The notes under the pieces are model-generated. The model was not told the origin of the DNA. It saw only the letters and a list, made by a program, of their open reading frames with translations, and searched no databases. Shown in pieces: positions 40,201-48,514 of a DNA stretch of 64,000 bases. Made by a program: the position numbers and the translations under genes. The DNA is from Parus major (Eukaryota; Chordata; Aves; Passeriformes; Paridae). How positions within the stretch are numbered: position 1 is the first letter of the stretch; the number at the start of each line of letters is the position of its first letter. Location of the stretch: the NCBI RefSeq assembly GCF_001522545.3, contig NC_031791.1, forward strand, positions 6,495,220 to 6,559,219. The letters are read 5' to 3'.

Positions 40201-43200
40201 ATGAAGTGGACCAGCAAGAACTTCACCTCAGTCCTTGTTACAAAACCTGCCTTTCCCAGGAATGGAAGGAAAAGTCAGGTTTCTCAGTCACCTATTCACA
40301 AATGAGCAGAGAACACTTTAACAGGATTTGTTCATTTAATTGAATAGCACACGGGGGCTTTATTTGTGTTGGCAAAGGGCTTTGGGGTGAGCAAATGGAG
40401 GAGCAAAGGCAGGCCCCATGCCCCAGAACACTTCTCAGGAGCCATGAAACATGTCCAGGTTAAGCCCACAGCCTTACACAGGCCAGGATGGGCCTGGGGT
40501 GGCTCTCACAGCCTCAGCATCCTTCCACAGGGGTTCCCAGATGCCCCAAATCACCCCCAGGAAGTCACCACCAGGGTTGACACTGCACAATAAGACACCC
40601 CAAGTTCACATCAAGCCTCTTCTCCTAAAATCTGCCAATGAGCAGCAGTTTTGGAGCCTTCCTGGAGCCTCAGAGTCCATCTTGAGGGGGTTGAGACAGC
40701 AAAAAGCTGTTCCAACACGCCATTTGTGACCTCACACAGACTCCAAGTCAGGAGCCCAGACAGTGGCTGTGTGAGCCCTGCCCACGGTGCCCCATCCCCA
40801 TCTGGTAGTCCAGGATTTTCTCAGGGGGCATCAGGAGGGGACTAGACACCAACCATGCTAATTGGATAGACAGAGAGCCCTGCAGCCCTACAAAGCTGCA
40901 AGCAGCTGCTCAGAACCTCTTGTGATCCACAAAAATAGCTTCATCTACAGAGCATGTATTAAACACCACAAACACCCTTTTCTTCCCTCTGTGCAAAGTT
41001 CATTTTCCTCTCACTGCAGTCCCAAAACAAAATCCAGCCGTGCAGATCAAACCAAGAAATGTAGCAAACTTTGAGCATGAACAATAGCAGGAGGATTTTC
41101 CAGACCTTCAAGCTTGTTTGGCAAGTCCCAGATTATGTAAAGCACTGCCATTGTTAGGGAAGCCATGCCCTATGCCGGAGCCAGCTGGCACCACACACCC
41201 CAGCCAGCACTGCCTGCAACGGCAGTGGGGCTTGTGCAACACCACAAACTCCTTCCCAGGCACTTCCACTGCAGCAGTCACTGCCTTTCATTTTACACCT
41301 CACTCTTTTGTGATTAATCATCTCCCCAGGGTCCGGGTTTTCCAGCCCATCCTGCCCAGGTGTTTGATGGCCAGGATGAAGAGTCTCCTTTGTGTCCAAA
41401 GGGTGGCTTTACTACAGCTGTGCCCAGATGTGAAGGATCCCCTTCCATGGCTTAACTAATCCTTGGCTTTTCTGCCAGTTGGACCATGCCAGAGGGCTGG
41501 AGCGCTTATCACTGTGCACACATCCTCTGGGAAAACAATATGAGAGCCTGCACTCATTCCACATTCAGCACCCAGCTAGAAAAACCCCTGAAGCAGGCAG
41601 AATGCTAGCTGGCATCCCTGGTACCTGGCTCCACACCTGATCCATGTCCCTGGCAATGGCCTCGCACATGGCCCCGGCACATTTACCTAATTAAGACTTA
41701 ATGAAGTAGGGAGATCTATCGTGGGCCTGGCAGGTGAGCAGACGTGCCCCCTGAACCTAGTCACTGCCAAGGAAAGTGCACTGCTGTCTCCAGGGTGAAT
41801 CAGCAGGAAAAGCTCAGGCCGGGATGCTCAGCCCTGCAAATTCCAGACCCTGCTGCTTTCTCAGTGCCAGGGATGGAAAATGCTCTGGTCATCAGCAGCC
41901 TCTAGTGGGGAGAGGTGGGCAGCTGTGGTGGCTGCTTTGGCCAGAGCCCAGAGCCCCAGCCAGCCCACCCTGGCTGTTCTCAGCAGCTCAGAAGGGGATG
42001 GCATGACAAAGTCCCGATGTCATGGTATGGGGGACCCAAACCATCATGGCTTCATTGGAATAACCGCTGTGTGAGACTGCTCATCCCCCAAGTGCTAGTC
42101 CCAGGCTACATAGGGACAACCAGCTGCAGCCCCTCCTGGTGAATCCCAACTCAGAGGCTCACACAAATCACTGCATGAAGCAAAACTCATAAAAAGGACA
42201 ACCAAGACATCCCTCTCCTTCTGGGCAGCTCACTGAGAGACACCTCCAGGCTAACGATGCACAAGTCCACCCCCTTCCCAAATCACACCTCCAACCACAG
42301 CATCCAGCATGGCCAAGAGCCAGTTATGACCCTAATCTTCCAGCCACCACAGCCTCAAGCCTCTTCCTGCAGCTGTGAACACACAGGTGAAGCTGCTGAG
42401 CAGAGACAGGTCAATTCCTGCTCTCTGGGACAGGGACCACCTGCCTTATCCTCTGGTTTTTATTCTGGGAAATAGCTGGGGGGGGAGCTCAGAAAAACCT
42501 TGCTATACATTAAATCAGTGACATCATTTCAAAGTGCCCTCCTCAGAAAACAGCTGATGTTTTTGCCTTTTCTCTGAGAGATCCTCTCCCTGACATTGGC
42601 TCCAAAAGGACCGTGCCAGCCTGGGGGGACACGCGGTGCAGAGCGATGCAGCTGCCGGCAATTCCAGCAGCTGCCAGGCTGCGCGTCAGGAAGAGGGAGC
42701 CTCATCCAGCAGCACTGCTGCAGATGAGAAGGCACTTTCTCTCCTCAGCAGGTTTCAAGCCTTCTCAGAAGGCCTGAAGTTTCTCCTAAGCACGAGGAAA
42801 AGCAAAATGAAGGGACAGGAGAGCCCCACATCCACAGAACATGGGAAGCAGTTTGATGCACAGATCAACTTTTTGCTGCTGCTGACTCACCATTATCATC
42901 ATCACAGGCAGAAGCAGTGTGTGCCCCAATTTTAACAGAGAAACTAAGGGGCTGGCAGCACCAGAAGCTGGAGGAGACCCATGTCTACACAGGCCCCAGA
43001 ACTGGGAGAGGAACTGTACTCCTAGGGCGATGCAAATTGTTCCACATGTTTCAGCTGCCTCCTCTCAGAAACAGGGATGGTGCAGCTGCACCACCACGGC
43101 ACAGTGGCCATGAGCAGGGTAATGGCTCAGAGGAAGGATTAACCCAAACACAGAACCCTGGTTCCACCCCAGCTCCGGTGCAAGTTACTCCCATGGACTA

Positions 43201-43629
43201 GCCAGGTTACTCTGGCAGAAAGAGGATGCAAAAGAGACCTGACTCTGTCTCTCTCCTACAGCTGAATCTGTGCTTCCACTAAGCCTCAGGAAGGAAGCAC
43301 AGGAACGTTCTGGGACGCACCTTGCAAGAACCCAACTTGCTCCCGTGCTCCAGGGCAACTTCTGTTCCACGGGGCAGCAGAGATTCCCTGCACCACCAGC
43401 CCTTCCCATGCCGGCCGTTTGCTCCGCCTCAGCTGTTCCCGCTGCCGGGCAGTGGCAGAGCATGAGTGACATGGGCCAGAGTGACATGTGCCAGTGCCGG
43501 GGGCCGACGGGGCACCCCAAACCTGGGCCCAGCAGACCTTGCACAGCCTGACCTCCTGCAGGGCACGTGTGACCGACATCAGCCCCCGTAGTGTCTGACC
43601 CCTGGCTCAGCCTCACAGCCCCACCGCAG

Positions 43630-44210
43630 CCCCTCCTGCTCACACAAACCGCACAGCAAGTGTTGGTTTTCCCCAGGCGGGCGGCTCGGCGTAAGGCAAT
43701 CCTCGGGCGAGGAGGCGGCTCCCGGCAGCGCCGAGCCAAGGCACACCCCTCCATTGCAACACAGCCCTAAAGATAGTCCCTGTCCCCCGCTGTCCCCTGC
43801 CATCCCACCAGCCGCTCGGACCCCTCCGGGAAGTAGGGAAGGCAGACGCCAAAGGCACGGACTGACGAGCAGGTTCACCAGCCTTTCGTCCAACCACGAC
43901 TGCAGGAGGGCGAAATTCAGGAGAGGAAGAGATTGCAGGAACCGCGGGGCACGCCGCACACGAGTCTGGTTGCAACATCAGCGCAAAATGGCCCCATCGA
44001 AGAGGGAACGTGAAGACATCGACCCCCTCCTCGGCGCAGGGAAGTCAATGGGAGGTTTCAGCGCAGCCGGGACAGGAATGGACGGCAGGAGCAGCCCCCG
44101 CGGCCCCGCCACTGCCGCCGGCTTTGAGAACCGTCCCGGCGGGCGCAGACGGGGTCTCGACGAGACATCGCGGCCGCCCCGAAGCCACAGCCTGAGCTGC
44201 TGCATCTCGG
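43630..44210. other. CpG-rich stretch with YY1-like element and open frame
   Basis: CpG density rises between about 43.6 and 44.2 kb. On the plus strand GCGCAAAATGGCCCC at 43981-43995 is a YY1-like element overlapping an ATG at 43988. That ATG opens a 143-residue frame beginning MAPSKREREDIDPLL and ending at 44419. I do not recognise the protein; its second half is Pro/Gly/Arg/Ser-rich, as GC-rich chance frames often are. It could be an enhancer-like CpG island, a promoter of an unannotated transcript, or an additional EPB41 first exon on the minus strand. Confidence 0.35.
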
Positions 44211-45196
44211 GCACAGCCCCAGGAACACCGAATGCTCCAAGAACCAGAGCTGGACCCGAATGCCAAAGCAGGAGCTGCCACCTCTTAGGAAAGGTCGCTG
44301 CCGTGACTGGAGGGGACCCCAATCCCCGAGGCTGCACCTGCCTTTGCCCCTCCACTGCACCAGTGGAAACAGGAGCACAGGGGGAAACATCCGAGTCCCA
44401 GGGTTGGTACTCCCCGTGAGGCGGTGCCCCATCCACCTCCTCAGCATGAATCCACTGTGGGTGACCCTCCGCCCCACATCCTCCCCCGCAGCCCCACTCA
44501 GAGTCTCTAGAACAGCCCTAAGTGCAGCCCATTCCCCCCAAACCCAGCCTGACCCTACTGGGGATCCCCCCCACTCCAGAGCACCTCACTTCCCTTCTAT
44601 CCCATAGGCTTCCTGACAGCGCTGCAGTCTCCCTGAACTCGCTCAGTCCCTGAACATCTCCCATTCCTCCGTAACCCCCCTGCTCCACATCTCAGTCACT
44701 GTGGGTCCCCCACACCTAGACGGACATTCCCACCCCCACCCCCTCCAGCCCTTGAGCACCCTAAAACACCTCACATCCAGTTTGACCTCTACGGGTGCCC
44801 CTGGTTCTCGCAACCCCGGGTCACAGGCAGCCTGACCCCACCGGAGACCCCCTGCTTCACAGCACCTCATGTCCTCTGGCAACCCTTCCACTCCATAACC
44901 AGCCTGAGCCCCCATGTGCCTCCACAGCACCACAACTCCTCCTACAACCCCGCAGCCCATGACCAGACTGACCCACCGCGGGTCCCCCTCAGGAGCCCCA
45001 AATCCTCCACAAGTTGCCTGACCCCTATACTCTGCAAAGTACCCCAGGACTTCCACAGCACCCCCGCACCCCATAACCTGCCTGACCCCTACAGTCCTCC
45101 CCCCCCCCAAAAAAAAACCCTCTCTCGCCCCAAAATAGGCCTGACACCCAAGGAACCCCCACTTCCCCCCGTGACCCCCGGCCTCCACCCGCTCAC

Positions 45197-45330
45197 CGGG
45201 GCCGCCACTCCGCTCCGCTCTGCTTCTACCTGCACCGCCGGCCCCGCCCCCTTTGACGTCACCCCTCGGGCCCCGCCCCTTGGCCGCGCCCACTAGCTGC
45301 CGCCCCCGCCCGCCAGCGCGCGGAGGGGGC
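45197..45330 (-). other. EPB41: Candidate EPB41 distal non-coding first exon (1A-like)
   Basis: GC-rich sequence on the minus strand ends GGCCCCG followed by the donor GTGAGC at 45196. There is no ATG before the donor, so it would be 5' UTR. It starts about 1.35 kb beyond the poly(A) site of the upstream CCN gene and lies 41 kb from the AUG1 exon. In mammals the most distal EPB41 first exon (1A) is also very far upstream. It could instead start an unrelated minus-strand non-coding RNA. An alternative donor, GCAG followed by GTAGAAG, lies slightly upstream. Confidence 0.4.
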
Positions 45331-45436
45331 GGGGCCAGCGCGCGCCGCTGCAGTGGGCGGAGCCACAGGTGACGGGCGGGGGCGGAGCCGGGAGATTCCT
45401 CCCAGCCCCCGTGACGTCATAGGCCCGTATAAGGAG
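45240..45436. promoter_or_regulatory. Bidirectional CpG promoter with two CREs
   Basis: Two perfect CRE palindromes, TGACGTCA, lie at 45254-45261 and 45412-45419, 158 bp apart. Several GC boxes (CCGCCCC and GGGGGCGGGG types) lie between them. Next to the right-hand CRE is a TATA-like GTATAAGG at 45427-45434 pointing to the plus strand. On the left the sequence runs into a minus-strand exon candidate with a GTGAGC donor. The layout fits divergent transcription, probably cAMP/CREB-ATF responsive (inferred from the motif). Confidence 0.6.
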
Positions 45437-45771
45437 AAGGTGCCCCAACGGGTTCCCCCCGCGCCAAGGCGGAGCCCCAAAACCGGCAGAATCAGGGCTT
45501 TTGTAGATTTTTTTTGCTTATTGTCACTATTTTCCGAAGTTTTCTTAGGGAAAACCCCGTCCTTGTTGGCGGCTGGAGGAGCTGGGGGTGTCCCGGTCCC
45601 GAGCCCACCGCAGGAGGCCGGGGCCGGTAAGGGCGGCAGGGTCCCTGAAGTGCCCCCAAACCCGACCCCATCCCTGGGGCCACGCCCGTGTTATCGGTGC
45701 CGCGCAGGCGGCGGCTGCGGAGATAAGCGGGAATAGGGCCCCGCGAGGACGGGGGTGCCGGTGGCGGCAGG

Positions 45772-46126
45772 ATGGAATTCGGCCCCGGCACCGAGGGCCT
45801 CGCTTTCCTCTCCGCTGGCCTGGCGGTGCTGGCCCCGCGGTGGCACTGGCTGCTGCCTCTGGGCTGCGGTAGGCGGGTGCTACCCGGGTCACGCTCGGGA
45901 GCCGGGTCCCCGCAGCACCCCTGGGGCCCCGCACGCCCCCGTACCCTGCCCTGGGACCGGGGTGTCCCCATGGGGAGGCTCCTGGTGCCACCGAATGGTC
46001 ACCGCCCTGGGGACACTGGCGGGGACCGTCACCGCATGTCCCCTGCTGTCTCTCCCAGGGCCACTGCAGCCCCCAGATCCTGCCCCGAGCTCAGAACCTC
46101 AACACCACGCAGCTCAGGTGTGACAG
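45772..46126 (+). CDS. Hypothetical small protein with hydrophobic N-terminus
   Basis: The ATG at 45772 sits in GGCAGG-ATGG, a good initiation context. The first 32 codons (MEFGPGTEGLAFLSAGLAVL, then APRWHWLLPLGC) reach a donor CTGCG/GTAGGC at 45869 in phase 1. Joining to the acceptor at 46058 continues for about 20 Pro-rich residues to a TGA at 46124-46126, giving about 54 residues. Unspliced, the frame runs to 46167. The hydrophobic segment could be a membrane anchor. No homologue is recognised and this may be a chance GC-rich frame in a non-coding RNA. Confidence 0.2.
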
Positions 46127-46657
46127 GGGTTTGTTCCCCCTCACCAGCTCCTCGCTGGAAGCCCTAAGCCTTCCCCAGTGAGGATGAAGTTTTGGGAGCA
46201 GGAAGAAGCTCCAGGCCCTGCCGCGGTGCAGGAGTGGGAGAGGGGGGAGTCCCTGGCTAATGTGATGAGAGGGGGATGAATCCGTAAGCTGTTAAGCCAC
46301 TGCAAAGCCCCTCGTGTTCTGGCCCTGTTATCACCAACTTCTGCTCACATCTGCTCCCAGGGCTATTTTTAATCTGGTATTAAGGACTTGTGGGTCCTTC
46401 AGCAGGCAGAGGGGGGCTCTGCTTGCTCCCCCTCCAAGCCATGGAGTGATGAGCTGTGTTTTGTGGGCTGCAGAGGTGCCTGTGACACACTAACATCAAT
46501 CCTGCTGCTATTGGGAATGGGAAAGGAATGCCCTGTCACCCCCACCACCTTCCAGCACCCAGCCATCAACTCTCTAGAGGGTCCCAGCACTGGGGAAAGG
46601 TCAGAGGTGGAACCAGGCAGGAGCCTCACACAAACGGATGAGTTCAGGGATATAAAA

Positions 46658-46663
46658 AATAAA
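46658..46663 (+). terminator. Poly(A) signal AATAAA, plus strand
   Basis: A perfect hexamer in an otherwise GC-rich stretch, about 1.2 kb after the plus-strand promoter. It would end the plus-strand unit at about 46.68 kb. Confidence 0.4.
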
Positions 46664-46669
46664 GAGATA

Positions 46670-46675
46670 TTTATT
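46670..46675 (-). terminator. Poly(A) signal AATAAA of the CCN gene
   Basis: A perfect AATAAA on the minus strand about 1.53 kb after the CCN stop codon. It is followed on that strand by a GU-rich TTTGTGTGAGG near 46.63 kb, the usual downstream element. Cleavage is predicted near 46.65 kb. Confidence 0.65.
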
Positions 46676-48202
46676 AGCATTGAGTAAAGTACAACCTCAG
46701 TTTGAGGCTCAGCAGCTGTATGAATGGCAGGAGAGAAGCTCAGAGAGGGGAAACAGCCTGAGCAGGGCTGTGCCAACAAGGTCCTGGGACTGTACAAAGG
46801 CCTTAAAAACAGAAACAACATCTGATAAATTATTTACAGTTCAAATTGATTACAGGAGAGTGCAGGCTCAGAAGCTGCAGCAGGCTAAGGGAAGGAGCAG
46901 ATGCTGGCATGGGACATGGGCCCTGAGCTGGTGTGTCAGCAGTCTGGAAGTTCAGGGCAGCAGCTGGGGACAGCTGGGACTGTCCCTTGTCAACAGGTTC
47001 TAATTTGGGGTAGGAAAATGTGGTGAGGTGAAGCCTTGGGGCTGTTGCTCCTGCCTGTCTGGAACAGGAATTTTTCACTATTTCCAGTGGTGATAGGCAG
47101 GGATGATTTAAGAAACAGGATCGGGTCCTGTACCTGGATGTTTCTACTAAAAATCAGAAGATTTTTCCACACTAGACTAGACCTTAGCAGTCCCACCGAG
47201 CTGCCAAGGTGCTGCTGGACATCAGCACTGGCACTGCCTGCTGATGGCCCTTCCTGGAGCTATGGGCTGGCAATGGGGCCCTTAATGGCACAGAGACTCT
47301 GCCAGGTGTGTGGCCAGGAGGGAATCCCACCCCTGGGGACACCAGTGCCAACAGCTCCCCGTGGCACTGCCCCAGTAACTCCAGATGGGATCTGCTCCAT
47401 TTACAAATATGAGAATTTCTCTTGCCAGTACCTTAAGCTCTCCAGAGAGACTGGAGCTGAACAGTGTTCCTCCTACTTACAAACATCCAGAGCTGAAACA
47501 GCCTCACTGTGCATGTGTGAGCCCTCTCCCACCCCAGAGCCATTTCTGACAAGATTAGGAAGAAATTCCTCCCTGTGAGGGTGGTGAGACCCTGGCACAA
47601 GTTGCCCAGACGCTGTGGCTGCCCCATCCCTGGAAGTGTCCAAGGCCAGGTTGGATGGGGCTTGGAGCAGCCTGGGCTAGTGGAAGGTGTCCCCATCCAT
47701 TGCAGGGGGTTGAAATGAGATGAGCTTTAAAGTGCCTCTCAACCAAAACTACTCCACGGTTCTGTGAAATGCTCATCAAGGCACTAAAAGCTGCCCAGAG
47801 CAGCACGTGCAGGGGACACATTTTGGTCAGGCAGCCTGGTCCACCCCCAGCTCATGCTAGAAGAACTTTTGGGGTCAGAATCAGGAATTGTGCTGTGGGC
47901 AGGAGGCAGGCAGGAGCCACACGACTTTTCCACTCTCCCTTCTGGCCAGGGGGGAACATAGATCAAGTTTGCAGCTCAAGCTTGCTTCTGGTTCCTTCAC
48001 TGACCTCGCACCACTGTGGGTGGGGGTCAGGGGGCTGGGGCAGCTGGGGCTCTTCCCCCTCAGCTCGTTGGGAAAACCACAGGGACCACTGTTGTTGGAA
48101 CGGTGCTGCTGTGGAAGGCTCAGGGGGAGAGGCTGCACCCGGGACACAGCCACAAAAGCACTGCAGAGCCCTCCTGCACACCGCAGATCTGGCAAGACAG
48201 GG
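46676..48202 (-). other. 3' UTR of the CCN gene
   Basis: About 1.5 kb lies between the stop codon and the poly(A) signal. It contains an inverted CR1 fragment (47.55-47.77 kb), so the mRNA would carry antisense CR1 sequence. No other frame in it is convincing. Confidence 0.6.
47552..47769 (+). repeat. CR1 LINE 3' fragment
   Basis: AAGAAATTCCTCCCTGTGAG, CTGGAAGTGTCCAAGGCCAG, GGAGCAGCCTGGGCTAGTGG and a CGGTTCTGTGAA end form a nearly complete CR1 3' end. It lies within the CCN 3' UTR in the opposite orientation to that gene. Confidence 0.88.
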
Positions 48203-48514
48203 CTATTGCTGCTCAGTCTTGACGTGGTCTCCGATCATCCGACGATGGTGTGTGGCCAGGAAGATGTCATTGTCTCGAGGGCAGTCGTAGTGGCAGGAAC
48301 ACATCTTGATGAACATCATCTTCCTCTGGAAGAAGTCTCCCTCAGGGCAGCGGAACTCCACGTCCTTGGTGCTGGTCAGGAACGGGGTGCAGCAGCGCCC
48401 GTCCGAGCAGCTGCCGCAGAACCGGGGCCGGTAGGAGCGGGTGCTGGTGCATCCCGAAAACTCAAAGTGGAAGCTCTGGCGCTGCTTTGGGGTCCGCACA
48501 CACTTCTTCCCTTT
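48203..48514 (-). CDS. CCN-like exon 5: C-terminal cystine-knot (CT) module
   Basis: The exon is 103 codons plus a TAG stop, following the acceptor CTCTCCCTAG, phase 0. It begins [10 protein letters not shown] and carries the ten CT cysteines with the landmarks [19 protein letters not shown] and [10 protein letters not shown] modules mediate dimerisation and binding to heparan sulphate and integrins. After NDIF the tail ([18 protein letters not shown]) is a few residues longer than the CCN2 tail and is His/Arg-rich. Confidence 0.94.
   Translation of the reverse strand, partial: KGKKCVRTPKQRQSFHFEFSGCTSTRSYRPRFCGSCSDGRCCTPFLTSTKDVEFRCPEGDFFQRKMMFIKMCSCHYDCPRDNDIFLATHHRRMIGDHVKTEQQ

Larger units (their letters stand above)
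26860..45190 (-). other. Interval between the two EPB41 first-exon candidates
   Basis: About 18 kb. If the 45.2 kb exon belongs to EPB41, this is intron. It contains CR1 copies at 33.2-33.8 and 37.1 kb, a (CA)n run at 36.13 kb, a donor-bounded exon candidate at 36.3 kb and a CpG-rich stretch at 43.6-44.2 kb. The 44.2-45.2 kb part is strikingly C-rich on the plus strand. No conserved protein-coding exon was recognised. Confidence 0.5.
1..45330 (-). other. EPB41: EPB41 gene, 5' portion (protein 4.1R), partial
   Basis: The extent is inferred from two recognised coding exons (3819-3375 and 815-597) and from upstream non-coding first-exon candidates on the same strand ending in splice donors at 26617 and 45197. 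Protein 4.1R is the membrane-skeleton adaptor that strengthens spectrin-actin contacts and links them through its FERM domain to glycophorin C, band 3 and p55. Only the N-terminal headpiece and the first residues of the FERM domain are encoded here; the remaining exons lie beyond base 1. Mammalian EPB41 likewise has several far-upstream alternative first exons, so a 5' region tens of kilobases long is expected. Assigning the 45.2 kb exon to EPB41 rather than to a separate minus-strand transcript is inference; no other minus-strand coding exon was seen between it and 3.8 kb. Confidence 0.7.
45450..46680 (+). other. Candidate plus-strand transcript, unidentified (possibly non-coding)
   Basis: The unit starts just after CRE/TATA-like elements and ends at AATAAA (46658-46663). 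A strong donor (GGGCCG followed by GTAAGG at 45627) and an acceptor (CTGCTGTCTCTCCCAG ending at 46058) allow splicing. A 5' exon ending at 45626 has no ATG, which favours a non-coding RNA; alternatively the ATG at 45772 is used. I do not recognise any family. Confidence 0.35.

Noticed and set aside
44643..45293. 216-codon minus-strand Gly-rich frame
   Set aside because: Arises from C-rich intronic/promoter sequence, crosses the predicted exon donor at 45196 and has no domain signature.
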